DNA of 64,000 bases from Candidatus Rhodobacter oscarellae (GTDB taxonomy: Bacteria > Pseudomonadota > Alphaproteobacteria > Rhodobacterales > Rhodobacteraceae): the NCBI RefSeq assembly GCF_001078595.1, contig NZ_LFTY01000001.1:611830-675829 (forward strand). The letters are read 5' to 3'. A program made the position numbers and the translations under genes. The first letter of the stretch is position 1. Each line of letters opens with the position of its first letter. The notes under the pieces are model-generated. The model had not been told where the DNA came from. It searched no databases and saw only the letters and a program-made list of their open reading frames with translations. Of this stretch, positions 17,281-27,627 are shown piece after piece.

Positions 17281-18159
17281 ATGGACCTCCGCGCAATCGC
17301 CATGGGCGTTGCCTTTGCCTTTATGTGGGCCTCGGCCTTTAGCTCGGCGCGGATCATCGTCGCCGAGGCGCCGCCGCTGACGGCGCTGGCGATCCGGTTC
17401 TTCCTGTCGGGGCTGATCGCCATCGGCATCGCCTGGGCGCTGGGGCAGTCCTTGCGGCTGACCCGGGCGCAGTGGATCGCCACGGCGATCTTTGGGCTCT
17501 GTCAGAACACGCTCTATCTGGGGTTCAACTTCGTCGCGATGCAGTGGATCGAGGCCGGGCTGGCCACGATCATCGCCGCGACCATGCCTTTGCTGGTGGC
17601 CTTCGCGGGCTGGGCATTCCTGGGCCAGCGGGTGCGCCCTCTGGGCGCGGTGGGCCTGGCAGCAGGGTTCGCGGGCGTGGCGATCATCATGGGGGCGCGG
17701 CTCAGCCAGGGCGTCGATCTCTTTGGGGTGCTGCTGTGCGTGCTGGGCGTCGTCTCGCTGACCGCGGCCACAATGCTGGTGCGCAGCGCCTCCTCGGGCG
17801 GCAACATCGTGATGATCATCGGCCTGCAGATGGTGATCGGCTCGGCAGGGCTGGCCCTGGCCGCGGTGCCGCTGGAGACCTGGGAGGTGAACTGGACCTG
17901 GCCGCTGGCTCTGGCCTTCCTTTACACGCTCTTCGTGCCCGGGCTGATCGCCACCTGGGTCTGGTTCCTCTTGGTGGCCCGCATAGGGGCCGTCCGCGCC
18001 GCGACCTTCCACTTCCTCACCCCGCCCTTCGGTGTCGGCGTCGCCGCCCTCCTGCTGGGAGAGCGGCTAAGCTGGCTGGATGCCCTGGGCGTCGGCGTGG
18101 TGGCGGTGGGCATCCTGGCCGTGCAGCTCTCGAAAGAGCCTCAGCCGTCCTTGTCATAG
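17281..18159 (+). CDS. DMT-superfamily (EamA) transporter
   Basis: A 292-residue protein with about ten hydrophobic helices in two EamA repeats. The first repeat has FMWASAFSSARIIVAEAPPL and TALAIRFFLSGLIAI; the second ends FLTPPFGVGVAALLLGERLS and WLDALGVGVVAVGIL. Family members export amino acids or related metabolites. No partner gene gives the substrate. It starts about 60 bases after the HU terminator. Confidence 0.88.
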   Translation: MDLRAIAMGVAFAFMWASAFSSARIIVAEAPPLTALAIRFFLSGLIAIGIAWALGQSLRLTRAQWIATAIFGLCQNTLYLGFNFVAMQWIEAGLATIIAATMPLLVAFAGWAFLGQRVRPLGAVGLAAGFAGVAIIMGARLSQGVDLFGVLLCVLGVVSLTAATMLVRSASSGGNIVMIIGLQMVIGSAGLALAAVPLETWEVNWTWPLALAFLYTLFVPGLIATWVWFLLVARIGAVRAATFHFLTPPFGVGVAALLLGERLSWLDALGVGVVAVGILAVQLSKEPQPSLS

Positions 18160-18275
18160 TCGCTGTAGCCGTTCGGCCCGGGCGCGCCGCCCAGATGGGC
18201 GAACCTGACGGGGTTGTGATCGTTTGACATGTGAGAATTGCTGACAGCGCCAGCAATTTCGGACACATAGCAAGG

Positions 18276-18989
18276 ATGGAATTCGTATTCGCATATCTCG
18301 CGGGCCTGCTGACGCTGATCAATCCCTGCGTCTTGCCGGTCCTGCCGATCGTGTTGGCCTCGGCCGTGCAGGCCAGCCGCCATGGGCCGCTGGCTGTGGC
18401 CGCGGGGATGAGCCTGTCCTTCGTGGTGCTCGGCCTTGCCGTCACCGTGCTAGGGCGCAGCGTCGGGTTGACGCCCGAGATGATATCGGACGCGGGCGCG
18501 GTACTGATGATCCTGTTCGGGCTGGTGCTGCTGGTGCCGCGGCTCTCGGCGCGGTTCGCCACGGCGACCGCGGGCTTTTCGGAGCGCGCAGATGCGGGAA
18601 TGGACGGGTTGCAGGGGTCCGGTCTGTCAGGGCAGTTCTTGGGCGGCATGCTGCTTGGCGCGGTATGGAGCCCCTGCATTGGCCCGACGCTTGGCAGCGC
18701 CATCGGTCTGGCCAGCCAGGGGGAGAGCGTGGCCCGCGCGGGCGCCATCATGCTGTTCTTCGCGTTAGGCGTATCATCAATCATCCTGGCGCTCGGCTAT
18801 GGCGCGCGCTCGGTGATCCAGCGCCGCCAGGCCTGGATGCGCGGCATTGCCGCCAAGGCGCGCCCCATCCTGGGCGCGGTCTTCATTGTTGTTGGTGTGG
18901 GGCTTTTGCTGCGCGTGCACCACATGCTCGAATTCTGGGCCATCCAGATGCTGCCCACCTGGCTGATCGATTTATCCGTCCGTTTCTAA
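18276..18989 (+). CDS. CcdA-family thiol-disulfide transporter
   Basis: A 237-residue membrane protein with six hydrophobic segments and the two CcdA redox cysteines: Cys18 in NPCVLPVLP and Cys134 in WSPCIGPTLG. It carries electrons from cytosolic thioredoxin across the inner membrane. The ATG at 18276 has AAGGA before it and begins the first membrane helix, so the longer open frame from 18231 is not needed. The next gene, 15 bases downstream, encodes a secreted thioredoxin-like protein, its likely periplasmic acceptor. Confidence 0.88.
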   Translation: MEFVFAYLAGLLTLINPCVLPVLPIVLASAVQASRHGPLAVAAGMSLSFVVLGLAVTVLGRSVGLTPEMISDAGAVLMILFGLVLLVPRLSARFATATAGFSERADAGMDGLQGSGLSGQFLGGMLLGAVWSPCIGPTLGSAIGLASQGESVARAGAIMLFFALGVSSIILALGYGARSVIQRRQAWMRGIAAKARPILGAVFIVVGVGLLLRVHHMLEFWAIQMLPTWLIDLSVRF

Positions 18990-19004
18990 CCCACGAGGTC
19001 TGAT

Positions 19005-19412
19005 ATGAACCGTCGCACTTTCCTAATCACCAGCACCGCCGCCGCGGTGGCCCTGCCTGCCTTCGCGGGCAGCATCGACTACACGCCCGGTCTGGTTGAC
19101 CGGCATCTGGCCGCCGGGGACACCGTGTTTCTGGACTTCACCACGCAGTGGTGCACGACCTGCAACGCGCAGAAGCGGGTGCTGGGTAAGCTCAAGGGGC
19201 AGAACCCCGCCTACGAGCAGAACATCGTCTTCATCACGGTGGATTATGACGACTACCGCCGTGACCCGCTGACGGTCGGGCTGAACATCCCGCGGCGCTC
19301 TACGCTGGTGGCCCTGAAGGGCGATAAGGAGCTGGGTCGCATCGTTGCGGGTACCTCGACGGCGCAGATCCAGGGGCTGATGGACGCCGCGCTGAGCGCG
19401 TCGGTCGCTTAG
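19005..19412 (+). CDS. Secreted thioredoxin-family protein
   Basis: A 135-residue protein with an export signal (MNRRTFLITSTAAAVALPAF, Tat-like RRTFL) and a thioredoxin fold with active site C50-T-T-C53 in TTQWCTTCNAQKRVL. The downstream IPRRSTLVALKG supplies the cis-Pro loop region. It probably receives electrons from the CcdA protein encoded just upstream and passes them to cytochrome c maturation or another periplasmic thiol system (inference). Its last 4 bases overlap the convergent MFS gene. Confidence 0.85.
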   Translation: MNRRTFLITSTAAAVALPAFAGSIDYTPGLVDRHLAAGDTVFLDFTTQWCTTCNAQKRVLGKLKGQNPAYEQNIVFITVDYDDYRRDPLTVGLNIPRRSTLVALKGDKELGRIVAGTSTAQIQGLMDAALSASVA

Positions 19413-20581
19413 ACCTTAGGCGCTGTGCTGCCGCCGCCCCGCGCGGCGCGCGCCGAGAGGGCGATTGTGACGGCGCAGAGCGGCAGCAGTGCCGCGAAGC
19501 TCCAGCGGAGCCCAACGGCCTCGGCCAGCCAGCCAAAGACAATGGGCGTGACCACGCCGGTGGCGCTGATCAGCAGGATCGCCGCCGCCACGGCCTCTTC
19601 CGCCGGGCGGTGGGGGCTGCGCCCCGCAGCCGACACCATAAGCGGGAAAAGCGGGCCCGTTCCGAGCCCGACCAGCGCAAAGCCTAGGATCGCGACCCAG
19701 ACACTGGGCGCCAGCACCAGGGCCACCGTGCCGACCGCCGTGACCGCCGCCAGGATGCGGCCCATCCGCGCCGCACCGTAACGCTCGACCCACCGATCCG
19801 CATAGAGCCGCCCCACGGTCATCGCCAGCAGAAACGCCGGCAGCGTCAGCGTGTCGATCCAATCCGCGGCAGCGAAATTGTCCCGGGCGAAGATCACCGC
19901 CCAGGTATTGGCCGCCATATGGGCGGTGCCCGCGACAAAGGCAAAGAGCACCAGCACCACACTCGCCATGTCCGGGCGCGCCAGTTGGGAACCTGGCGTA
20001 TGGGTGTTCCCCCGGCGCGGCGCCGGGCGGACCTGCGGCTGCAACCACAGCAGCGCCATCGCGACAACCGCCAACATCACCAGCATATGCCAAAGCGTCG
20101 GCACCGGCATCGCGCGGGCCCCCACGCCAAGCCCCGTAGACGCCAGAACGCCGATGCTCCACATCCCGTGGCAGCGGTTCATAATGCGCGTGCCCGTTGC
20201 GGCCTCAAAGCGATCCGCCTCTAGGTTCATGGCCACGTTGCTGAAACCAAACATCACGCCGCTGGCGCAGAAGGCAGCGCTGATGCCCAGCGGGCCCGTG
20301 CCAAGCGCGGCAAACACCGCCGCGACGGCCAACGCGATGATCGACCAGCCATTCACGCGCTTGGTCCCAAAACGCAGCGCCGCGTTGCCCGCGATCATCG
20401 AGCTCAGGATGCTCCCCAGCGCGCCCAAGGTGAAGGCGAGCCCCAGTTGCGTCTCGGACAGGCCCGCCTGGACCTGAAGGTCGGGAACGCGCGTCAGGAC
20501 CGCGCCGCTGGCGAAGGCCTGCAGCGCAAATGTGGCGTAGATCGCGCGCTCGGAACCCGGCGGAGGCGCGCCCGCCGTCAC
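19409..20581 (-). CDS. MFS transporter
   Basis: A 390-residue major facilitator with about twelve hydrophobic helices. It resembles YbjJ/FucP-type MFS proteins: LPDLQ-like [20 protein letters not shown] at the first loop, [20 protein letters not shown] in the central part and [16 protein letters not shown] near the end. It starts at an ATGA overlap with the end of aroC, so it is cotranscribed with chorismate synthase. No substrate is predictable, and the link to aromatic biosynthesis may be incidental. Confidence 0.85.
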   Translation of the reverse strand: MTAGAPPPGSERAIYATFALQAFASGAVLTRVPDLQVQAGLSETQLGLAFTLGALGSILSSMIAGNAALRFGTKRVNGWSIIALAVAAVFAALGTGPLGISAAFCASGVMFGFSNVAMNLEADRFEAATGTRIMNRCHGMWSIGVLASTGLGVGARAMPVPTLWHMLVMLAVVAMALLWLQPQVRPAPRRGNTHTPGSQLARPDMASVVLVLFAFVAGTAHMAANTWAVIFARDNFAAADWIDTLTLPAFLLAMTVGRLYADRWVERYGAARMGRILAAVTAVGTVALVLAPSVWVAILGFALVGLGTGPLFPLMVSAAGRSPHRPAEEAVAAAILLISATGVVTPIVFGWLAEAVGLRWSFAALLPLCAVTIALSARAARGGGSTAPKV

Positions 20582-21678
20582 CCGATAGGGCCGCGTATGC
20601 CGCCGGTTTGTGCCCGGTCGAGAAGCAGGTGATCCAGGATCACCGCGGCCATCATCGCCTCGCCCACCGGCACCGCGCGGATGCCCACGCAGGGATCATG
20701 GCGCCCCTTGGTGACAATCTCGGTGGTCTCGCCGGATTTCGTGATCGTGGCCCGCGGCGTCAGGATCGAGCTGGTCGGCTTCACTGCAAACCGAACCACG
20801 ATGTCCTGACCGGTGGAGATGCCGCCCAGGATCCCCCCGGCGTGGTTGGAGCTGTAGCGCGGGCCATCATTGCCCATGGTGATCTCGTCGGCGTTGCCCT
20901 CTCCGGTCAGCGCGGCCGCGGCCATGCCCTCGCCGATCTCCACGCCCTTCACGGCGTTGATCGACATCATCGCGGCGGCAAGGTCGGCGTCCAGCTTGCC
21001 ATAGACCGGCGCGCCGAGCCCCGCGGGGATGTTGCGCGCCACAACCTCGATCACCGCGCCGACAGAGCTGCCCGACTTGCGCAGCCCGTCCAGGTATTCG
21101 GCCCAGTCCTGCGCCGCCTGGGGATCGGGGGTCCAGAACGGGTTCTGCTCGATCTGGTCGGCGTCAAAATTGCTGCGGTCGATCTGATGCGGTCCCATCT
21201 GGACCATGTAGCCCTGGATCTCAGCGCCAGGGGCCAGTTGCTCCAGCGCCGCACGGGCGACCCCGCCCGCGGCCACACGCGCCGCCGTCTCGCGCGCCGA
21301 GGAGCGCCCGCCGCCGCGGTAGTCGCGAATGCCGTATTTCTGCCAATAGGTGATGTCGGCATGTCCCGGGCGGAACTTCTCCATGATCTCGGAGTAATCC
21401 TTGGAGCGCTGGTCCTGGTTGCGGATCTCTAGGTGGATCGGCGTGCCGGTGCTGACGCCCTCGAAGACGCCCGAGAGGATCTCGACCTGATCGGGCTCGC
21501 GCCGCTGCGTGGTGTAGCGGTTCTGGCCGGGCTTGCGACGGTCGAGCCAGCGCTGCAGGGCCTCGGCCGTGATCGGCACGCCGGGCGGGCAGCCATCGAC
21601 AACAGCGCCGAGGCCAGGCCCGTGGCTCTCACCCCAGGTCGTGACCCGAAAGATATGTCCGTATGTGTTGTGGCTCAT
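20578..21678 (-). CDS. aroC: Chorismate synthase
   Basis: A 366-residue protein (family 350-370). Diagnostic blocks are [20 protein letters not shown] at the N-terminus, RPGHADITY, the FMN-site [18 protein letters not shown], and [25 protein letters not shown] split across the C-terminal half. It converts 5-enolpyruvylshikimate 3-phosphate to chorismate using reduced FMN, the last step of the shikimate pathway. Followed by an overlapping MFS gene. Confidence 0.97.
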   Translation of the reverse strand: MSHNTYGHIFRVTTWGESHGPGLGAVVDGCPPGVPITAEALQRWLDRRKPGQNRYTTQRREPDQVEILSGVFEGVSTGTPIHLEIRNQDQRSKDYSEIMEKFRPGHADITYWQKYGIRDYRGGGRSSARETAARVAAGGVARAALEQLAPGAEIQGYMVQMGPHQIDRSNFDADQIEQNPFWTPDPQAAQDWAEYLDGLRKSGSSVGAVIEVVARNIPAGLGAPVYGKLDADLAAAMMSINAVKGVEIGEGMAAAALTGEGNADEITMGNDGPRYSSNHAGGILGGISTGQDIVVRFAVKPTSSILTPRATITKSGETTEIVTKGRHDPCVGIRAVPVGEAMMAAVILDHLLLDRAQTGGIRGPIG

Positions 21679-21810
21679 CGCGGCGCCCTCCGTCCGGGCG
21701 GTCTACCCGGAGCATCGTGGAAGGGGAAGGGGTAAGGCGCGCCGCGGCTCCCACCCGGATCTATGATCCGGGGCGACTCACCAAGATTTTCTTAATTTCG
21801 TCCAAGATCG

Positions 21811-21844
21811 CCAAAAAAGAAACGCGCCCGGATCAGGGGCGCGT
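21811..21844 (-). terminator. Rho-independent terminator of the petABC operon
   Basis: On the minus strand ACGCGCCC and GGGCGCGT (21822-21844) form a perfect 8-bp stem with a 7-base loop, followed by TTCTTTTTT. It lies 28 bases past the cytochrome c1 stop. Confidence 0.85.
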
Positions 21845-21871
21845 CTCAAAATTCACGTCAGGCGGCGGTGA

Positions 21872-22699
21872 TTACTCCGCGGGCTGACCCTTGGCCGCGC
21901 GCTTCACCGGCGCCCAGATCTTTTTGTTGGTCAGGTAGAGCAGCACCGTCAGCAGCGCCAGGAACAGCACCGCAACGAAGCCGGCCTGCTGGCGGGCCAT
22001 CATCTTGGGCTCTGCCGTCCACATCAGGAAGGCCGAGATATCCTCGGACAGGTGATGCAGGTCGTTGGCGTGCTCTGGGTCGAACTCAACGCGGCCATCC
22101 TCGAGCGGCGGCGCCATCGAGATCCAGCCGCCAGGGAAGGCGGTGTTCTCGTAGAGGGTCGTGCCCGCCTCTTCCTTGGTCTTGCCGGTGTAGCCGGTCA
22201 GCAGCGAGTAGATATACTCCGCGCCGCCCATGCCCTGGAAGAGCTGCGCCAGGCCGGTACCCGCCGGACCATGGAAACCCGCGCGGGCCTTGGCCATCAG
22301 GCTGAGATCCGGGGCGCCGGCATTCTCGACCGCGGGGAAGTTATCGGTGGGCAGCAACCCGCGCGCCGCGCCTTCCTCGAAGTCGTAGAGATGCGCGTTT
22401 GCGCCCTCGTCGGCCACAAACAGCACGTCACGCGCATAGGCCCGCACCTGATCGGCCGGCAGGCCAACCCCGCCGGGGTCGCTGAGCGTGCGGATCGGCA
22501 CGAATTTAAGCCCATGGCAGGCTGCGCAGACATCGGTGTAGATCTGCAGCCCACGCTGCAGCTGCAGCTGGTCGAAGGTACCAAACGGCCCCTCGAAGCT
22601 AAAGTTGATGTCCTCGACATGGCCCGCGCCACCGGCAGCATGCGCCGCCGATCCGAGGCCCAGCACCAGAGCGGCGGAAAGGGTAAGTTGCTTGATCAT
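21872..22699 (-). CDS. petC: Ubiquinol-cytochrome c reductase cytochrome c1
   Basis: A 275-residue subunit of complex III. It has a signal peptide ([20 protein letters not shown]), the heme c motif C58-A-A-C61-H62, the c1-typical [25 protein letters not shown]-like [16 protein letters not shown], and a C-terminal anchor before [14 protein letters not shown]. The ATG at 22699 is preceded by GAGGG; the GTG at 22717 that overlaps the petB stop would add six residues before the signal. It transfers electrons from the Rieske centre to soluble or membrane cytochrome c. Third gene of petABC. Confidence 0.95.
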   Translation of the reverse strand: MIKQLTLSAALVLGLGSAAHAAGGAGHVEDINFSFEGPFGTFDQLQLQRGLQIYTDVCAACHGLKFVPIRTLSDPGGVGLPADQVRAYARDVLFVADEGANAHLYDFEEGAARGLLPTDNFPAVENAGAPDLSLMAKARAGFHGPAGTGLAQLFQGMGGAEYIYSLLTGYTGKTKEEAGTTLYENTAFPGGWISMAPPLEDGRVEFDPEHANDLHHLSEDISAFLMWTAEPKMMARQQAGFVAVLFLALLTVLLYLTNKKIWAPVKRAAKGQPAE

Positions 22700-22713
22700 C
22701 TCTTTTCCCTCGC

Positions 22714-24051
22714 TCACTCGGCAGGCTGCGTGGCGCCGTCAGCGTCCGCTTTGCCGTAGTGCTCTTTGAAGTCGTCTTCGATGGTGGCCGGGATCGCCGT
22801 TGGTTTCTCCAGCACGCCCAGAAGCGGCAGGATCACCAGGAAGTAGGCGAACCAGTAGGCGGACGCGATCAGCGAGATCCAGTCATGCGGCCATTCGGTG
22901 TCGCGCGCGCCGACCCACATCAGGACGATGAAGTCGACCACGAGCAGCGCGAACCACCACTTGAACATCGGGCGGTAGCGGCCCGAGCGCACGCTGGAGG
23001 TGTCCAGCCAAGGCGCCAGCGCCATCACCGCGATCGCGCCGAACATCGCCAGCACGCCAAAGAACTTGGCGTCGATGATGCCCCCGGTCACGAAGCTGAC
23101 CAGCTGCACCAGCCAGACATCCGCGGTGAAGGCCCGCAGGATCGCGTAGAAGGGCAGGAAGTACCATTCCGGCACGATATGCGCAGGCGTCGCCAGCGGG
23201 TTGCCCTCGATATAGTTGTCCGGGTGGCCCAGGTAGTTCGGCATGAAGCCGACCACGGCAAAGAAGATCAGCAGGATCAGCGACAGCGCGAAGAGGTCCT
23301 TGATCACGAAGTAGGGCCAGAACGGCAGGGTGTCCTTCTCGGCCTCGGCCTTGGAGCCGCGGCGCACCTCAACCCCGGTGGGGTTGTTGTTGCCGGTGGA
23401 GTGGAAGGCCCAGATATGCACCACCACGAGCCCGGCGATCACGAAGGGCAGCAGGTAATGCAGCGAGAAGAAGCGGTTCAGCGCGGGCTGACCCACTGCG
23501 GAGCCGCCCAGCAGCCAGGTCTGGATGCTCTCGCCCACGAAGGGGATCGCGCCGAACAGGCTGGTGATAACCGCGGTGCCGTGCAGCGACATCTGCCCCC
23601 AGGGCAGAACGTAGCCCATAAAGGCCGTACCCATCATCAGCAGGTAGATCAGCATGCCGATCACCCAGGTGACCTCGCGCGGCTCCTTGTAGGAACCATA
23701 GTAGAGGCCGCGGAAGATGTGCAGGTAGACCGCGAAGAAGAACAGCGAGGCGCCGTTCATATGCAGGTAGCGGATCATGTGCCCGCCATTCACGTTCCGC
23801 ATGATGTGCTCGATCGAGGCAAACGCCATGTCGACATGCGGCGTGTAATGCATCGCCAGGACAACCCCGGTGGCAATCTGCAGCACCAGGCAGAAGGCCA
23901 GCACGATGCCCCAGATCCACATCCAGTTCAGGTTCTTCGGCGTCGGGATCATCAGCGTGTCATAGATGATCGCGCCCGCGGGCAGGCGGCGATGAAGCCA
24001 CTTCTCAAGGCCCGTCTTAGGTTCGTAATGGTCGTGTGGGATACCGGACAT
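22714..24051 (-). CDS. petB: Cytochrome b of the bc1 complex
   Basis: A 445-residue protein, the length of Rhodobacter FbcB. Heme ligands lie in [20 protein letters not shown] and HIFRG, and later in [20 protein letters not shown] and AFHSTG. The quinol-oxidation-site motif PEWY is present in [14 protein letters not shown]. Eight membrane helices are visible. It carries hemes bL and bH and both quinone sites. It starts 5 bases after the Rieske gene. Confidence 0.97.
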   Translation of the reverse strand: MSGIPHDHYEPKTGLEKWLHRRLPAGAIIYDTLMIPTPKNLNWMWIWGIVLAFCLVLQIATGVVLAMHYTPHVDMAFASIEHIMRNVNGGHMIRYLHMNGASLFFFAVYLHIFRGLYYGSYKEPREVTWVIGMLIYLLMMGTAFMGYVLPWGQMSLHGTAVITSLFGAIPFVGESIQTWLLGGSAVGQPALNRFFSLHYLLPFVIAGLVVVHIWAFHSTGNNNPTGVEVRRGSKAEAEKDTLPFWPYFVIKDLFALSLILLIFFAVVGFMPNYLGHPDNYIEGNPLATPAHIVPEWYFLPFYAILRAFTADVWLVQLVSFVTGGIIDAKFFGVLAMFGAIAVMALAPWLDTSSVRSGRYRPMFKWWFALLVVDFIVLMWVGARDTEWPHDWISLIASAYWFAYFLVILPLLGVLEKPTAIPATIEDDFKEHYGKADADGATQPAE

Positions 24052-24056
24052 GTCTA

Positions 24057-24623
24057 TTACTCCTCACCCAGAACGATAGTGGTCTCGTCCGCGAAGGCTG
24101 CGATCGGAACCGGAAGGTTCTCTGGCGCGGGGCCTTTGCGGATGCGGCCCGATGTGTCGTAGTGCGATCCGTGGCAGGGGCAGAACCAACCGCCGAAATC
24201 ACCGGCGCCGTCGCCGAGCGGCACGCAGCCCAAATGGGTGCAGATGCCCATCATGACCAGCCATTCGCCGTTCTCGCCCAGGGCGCGGTTCTCATCTGCG
24301 GCGTCGGCGCCCTCGTTATTCTCGTTGCGCGACAGCTGATCCGGCAGATCCGCCAGCGGCGTTTCGCGCGCGTCGTTGATCTCATCCTGGGTGCGGCGGC
24401 GGATGAACACCGGCTTGCCCTGCCATTTCACGGTCAGCTGGGTGCCCTCGGCGATGCCGCTGACATCCACCCGGATCGAGCTAAGCGCCAGAACGTCCGC
24501 GGAGGGGTTCATCTGGTTCACAAGCGGCCAAACGGCGGCGCCGGCCGCAACGGCCCCCGCACCACCCGTGGCGTAGTATAGAAAGTCGCGGCGTGTGCCT
24601 TCGTGGTCTTCTGCGTGGGACAC
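24057..24623 (-). CDS. petA: Rieske iron-sulfur subunit of the bc1 complex
   Basis: 188 residues from a GTG at 24623, preceded by GGAG; the resulting N-terminus [20 protein letters not shown] matches Rhodobacter FbcF. An ATG four codons upstream (24635) is the alternative. The Tat motif TRRDFL is followed by the membrane anchor. The 2Fe-2S ligands are in [12 protein letters not shown] and [14 protein letters not shown], with the PVP hinge-side loop at NLPVP. First gene of petABC, divergent from an outer membrane protein gene. Confidence 0.95.
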   Translation of the reverse strand: MSHAEDHEGTRRDFLYYATGGAGAVAAGAAVWPLVNQMNPSADVLALSSIRVDVSGIAEGTQLTVKWQGKPVFIRRRTQDEINDARETPLADLPDQLSRNENNEGADAADENRALGENGEWLVMMGICTHLGCVPLGDGAGDFGGWFCPCHGSHYDTSGRIRKGPAPENLPVPIAAFADETTIVLGEE

Positions 24624-24895
24624 GTATATCTCCATTCCATGGCCGGGCCCGGCCACACTGAATTTGGTGCGTGAGTCGCGCACCTTTTCCCGCGTGCGTT
24701 TTAAGATGGAGTGAAAACCACGTCCAGCGGACAATCCATCGCAGGCATAGGCGCATTGTCGCGGGTATTTCCGCCTAGTCGCAATCACGAATTCGGCAAA
24801 GTACTGCGAATCAGTGACTTTCAGTGAAATAAGGTTTGAACTCGGGGCGGGAAAAGGCCAGTTACGGCACAGGCCTTGGCTAAAGGATGGGGCAT

Positions 24896-25561
24896 ATGCG
24901 CCACTCATTTATGTGTTCGATCGCGGCTCTGGGCGTCGCCGTCTGCGCGACCGCCGCGCAGGCAGAGAGCGAATTGAGCTTTTACACCGGCATCCAAGAG
25001 GCGCCGCATAGCCGCGTCGAGGGCAACGATCCCGGCGGGGTTGGGGCGTTCAGCTTCTTGTCGACCTGGGAGGGCCGCTCGTTTGAGGCGCCCCCGCATT
25101 ATGGCTTCCGCTACACCTACTGGACCAGCGAAACGCTGGGCTTTGGCGTCGACTTCAACCACACCAAGGTCTACGCGGACGACGCGACCCTGGCCTCCAG
25201 CGGGTTCACCAATCTGGAGTTCACCGATGGGTTGAACATCCTGACGGCGAATGTCTGGCGGCGCTGGCCGGATGCCTGGATGAACGGTCAGGTCACGCCC
25301 TACGTGGGCGCGGGTATCGGCCTGGCGATCCCGCATGTGGATGTGTCCTCGGCCGGGGGCACGACCTTTGAGTACCAGATTACAGGCCCTGCGGCGATGT
25401 GGGCGCTGGGCGCAAAATATGAGTTCAACGAGCGCTGGGGCGTCTTTGGCGAGTACAAGGGCACCTACTCGGTGAACGAGGCCGAGCTGACCAATGGCGG
25501 CACGCTGAGCACCGATATCATCACCAACGCGCTGAACTTTGGGGTGTCGTTTAGCTTCTAG
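24896..25561 (+). CDS. Outer membrane beta-barrel protein, possibly LpxQ-like
   Basis: A 221-residue protein with a Sec signal ending ATAAQA. Alternating hydrophobic strands and a terminal aromatic residue (NFGVSFSF) are typical of a small barrel. The mature start [18 protein letters not shown] and the block [19 protein letters not shown] recall, from memory, rhizobial lipid A oxidase LpxQ-type barrels; this is a tentative resemblance. The ATG at 24896 has AGGA nine bases upstream; the ATG at 24887 lacks a usable site. Divergent from petABC. Confidence 0.75.
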   Translation: MRHSFMCSIAALGVAVCATAAQAESELSFYTGIQEAPHSRVEGNDPGGVGAFSFLSTWEGRSFEAPPHYGFRYTYWTSETLGFGVDFNHTKVYADDATLASSGFTNLEFTDGLNILTANVWRRWPDAWMNGQVTPYVGAGIGLAIPHVDVSSAGGTTFEYQITGPAAMWALGAKYEFNERWGVFGEYKGTYSVNEAELTNGGTLSTDIITNALNFGVSFSF

Positions 25562-25572
25562 GGCCTGTGCCT

Positions 25573-25610
25573 GAGCGCGGGATACCCCCCGCGCTCGCAA
25601 TCCTTTCTTG
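25573..25610. terminator. Hairpin terminator between the barrel gene and the first GST gene
   Basis: GAGCGCGGG (25573-25581) pairs with CCCGCGCTC (25588-25596) and is followed by GCAATCCTTTCTT. It follows the barrel gene and precedes the end of the convergent GST gene. Confidence 0.65.
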
Positions 25611-25615
25611 CCGGG

Positions 25616-26227
25616 TTAAGCGGACGGCGCGGTGTCCTTCATGCTTTCGCGCGTGGCGAATCCCTCGAACCACGCGGATAGGTTCGGGCGACCCGCCCGC
25701 CAATCGCGATCTGCATGGCGGAAGTCGAGATAGCCAAGCGCGCAGCCCACGGCGATATGGGTGATGTTCATCGGCGCGGCCAAATGGCCCATCCAACGCG
25801 CCTCGATCGCATCCAGAGCCCTTGTGACCTTAGCCCATTGCCCCTCGACCCAATCCTTTGAATAGGCCTCTTCCGGGCGGGCGCGCCACTCGTAGACCAT
25901 CAGCACGGCAGCATCCATGATCCCATGCGCCGTGGCCTCCAGCGTCAGCGCGTCCCACAGAGCGTCGCCGTCGGGGTACATTCCGCCGGACACCCGGGCG
26001 TCGAGGTAGCGGCAGATCACGCGGCTGTCGTAAAGCGCGGGGCCCTCCTCGCGCGACAGCGTGGGGATCTTGCCCAGCGGGTTCTGCGCGACGGGCATCT
26101 TCTCGCTGGCCAGGGGGTGCCCGATGGCGGGATCGATTTCGACGTCGTTCGCCTGGCCGGTCTCGCGGATCAGGACCTGCACGATGCGGCAGAAGGGCGA
26201 GGCGGGATTGTCGTGGAGTTGCATCAC
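25616..26227 (-). CDS. Glutathione S-transferase family protein
   Basis: 203 residues. The N-terminal thioredoxin-like domain starts MQLHDNPASPFCRIVQVLIR, with the candidate catalytic SPFC, and keeps the cis-Pro block NPLGKIPTL and the glutathione-binding LYDSRVICRYLD. An all-alpha C-terminal domain follows (HIAVGCALGYLDFRH). It conjugates or reduces small electrophiles with glutathione. It is followed upstream on the same strand by the PaiB-like gene, 12 bases away, so they may be cotranscribed. Confidence 0.88.
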   Translation of the reverse strand: MMQLHDNPASPFCRIVQVLIRETGQANDVEIDPAIGHPLASEKMPVAQNPLGKIPTLSREEGPALYDSRVICRYLDARVSGGMYPDGDALWDALTLEATAHGIMDAAVLMVYEWRARPEEAYSKDWVEGQWAKVTRALDAIEARWMGHLAAPMNITHIAVGCALGYLDFRHADRDWRAGRPNLSAWFEGFATRESMKDTAPSA

Positions 26228-26239
26228 GGGGGAGGTTCC

Positions 26240-26866
26240 TTACGTCTGTTCGGGGGGTGTTCGCATGAGGGCGCCAAGCGCATCCAGCTCGGATCCGATG
26301 CCCCGCGCGGTGACCGCATCAGCGGCGCGCAAGCGCACGTCATCGTCCTTATTCTGGTTCAGCTTCCAGGTACCGTTAATCGCCTCGACCTGCATCCGGC
26401 AGGGCACGATCTGGCGCATCAGCTTTTCAAGCGCCTCCGGCGTCATCTTATCCGCGATCCAGGGGGGCTTGGGCGCAAGGCGCGGTTCGAAATGCGCGGC
26501 CAGGCGGTCCAGCAGGCCGCGAAGCTCCCCCTGCGGCAGGCGCTCTAGCGGGCCGCGCAGATGCACGGCGACGTAGTTCCAGGTCGGCACCTGGTCGTCG
26601 ATGCCGTACCAGTCTGGAGAGATGTAGCTGTCCGGCCCCGGGATGGCGATCACCGCCGGTTGCGGCGCGTCCAGCAGGCGCAGGATCGGGTTCGAGCGCA
26701 CCAGGTGCAGCTCGACAAAGCCGCCATCCTCGGCAAGAACGAAAGGGATGTGGCTGATAAGCGGCCCGCCTTCGGCGTTCAGCGCCAGCGTGCCAAAGCC
26801 GCGCGCGCGAGCGAACGCGATGTTGCGCGCCGTGTCCGGCTTTCTGAATGCGGGGTTAGGGTGCAC
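26240..26866 (-). CDS. PaiB-like FMN-binding negative transcriptional regulator family protein
   Basis: 208 residues with a GTG start at 26866 preceded by a near-perfect AAAGGAGG; the upstream frame is open but has no better site. MHPNPAFRKPD-type N-terminus, LISHIPFVL, HLVRSNPI, SYISPDWYG and VPTWNYVAVHLRG are PaiB-family landmarks (PF04299). The fold is a split-barrel flavin binder; the regulator name comes from Bacillus PaiB and may not describe the function here. It is transcribed away from the FMN riboswitch that starts about 60 bases upstream. Confidence 0.88.
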   Translation of the reverse strand: MHPNPAFRKPDTARNIAFARARGFGTLALNAEGGPLISHIPFVLAEDGGFVELHLVRSNPILRLLDAPQPAVIAIPGPDSYISPDWYGIDDQVPTWNYVAVHLRGPLERLPQGELRGLLDRLAAHFEPRLAPKPPWIADKMTPEALEKLMRQIVPCRMQVEAINGTWKLNQNKDDDVRLRAADAVTARGIGSELDALGALMRTPPEQT

Positions 26867-26925
26867 CTGTGCCCTCCTTTGGAAATGCCACATTGCCCCC
26901 CGCGTCAAGGAATGCCAATATGGGT

Positions 26926-27054
<129 letters not shown>

Positions 27055-27122
27055 GCGCGGGCCCGGCTGGGCGCGTTGCGTGACGCCTTGGGTGACGTGT
27101 CTGTTATCGAAAGGAGTCACAC

Positions 27123-27557
27123 ATGACACACACCCGATATGCCTTTATCAAAGCGCGTTGGCATTCCAAGATTGTCGACGGGGCCTTGCAAGGTTTCACC
27201 GAGTTGATCCCGGCCGCGCAGGTGGACGTGTTCGACACGCCCGGTGCGTTCGAGATGCCCCTACTGGCGCGCGATCTGGCCGCCTCTGGGCGCTATGCTG
27301 CGGTCGCCGCGGCGGCGTTCGTGGTGGATGGCGGGATATACCGGCATGACTTCGTGGCGCAGGCCGTTGTCGACGGGCTCATGCGGGCCGGGCTGGACAC
27401 CGGCGTGCCGGTGCTGTCGGTGTCGTTGACGCCGCACCAGTATCAAGAGACCGCCCATCACGACGCGATCTTTGGCGAGCATTTTGTCCAAAAGGGGCGA
27501 GAGGCGGCCGAAGCGGCGCTGATGATCGGAAAAACCCGCGCGGCCTTGGCGGCGTAG
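27123..27557 (+). CDS. ribH: 6,7-dimethyl-8-ribityllumazine synthase, RibH2 type
   Basis: 144 residues. The N-terminus YAFIKARWHSKIVD and the blocks FDTPGAFEMPLLARDLA, AAFVVDGGIYRHDFVAQAVV, and VLSVSLTPHQYQE match the type II (decameric) lumazine synthase of Brucella/Mesorhizobium rather than the canonical RibH with its GxxIRG loop. It condenses 5-amino-6-ribitylamino-uracil with 3,4-dihydroxy-2-butanone 4-phosphate. It stands alone behind the FMN riboswitch, outside any rib operon, and ends with a strong terminator. A canonical ribH is expected elsewhere in the genome (inference). Confidence 0.93.
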   Translation: MTHTRYAFIKARWHSKIVDGALQGFTELIPAAQVDVFDTPGAFEMPLLARDLAASGRYAAVAAAAFVVDGGIYRHDFVAQAVVDGLMRAGLDTGVPVLSVSLTPHQYQETAHHDAIFGEHFVQKGREAAEAALMIGKTRAALAA

Positions 27558-27585
27558 CGTTTCTGCACGATCCCTAATTGATTTC

Positions 27586-27612
27586 GGGGGCCCGCGATTG
27601 GGCCCCCCCTGC
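27586..27612 (+). terminator. Hairpin terminator after ribH
   Basis: GGGGGCCC (27586-27593) and GGGCCCCC (27600-27607) form a perfect 8-bp stem with a 6-base loop. The trailing sequence is CCTGCCC, not a T-run, so efficiency is uncertain. Confidence 0.6.
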
Positions 27613-27627
27613 CCTGTCGCGCGTGGC

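Noticed and set aside
22699-22717. GTG at 22717 as the cytochrome c1 start
   Set aside because: The ATG at 22699 has a better ribosome binding site and gives a normal signal peptide.
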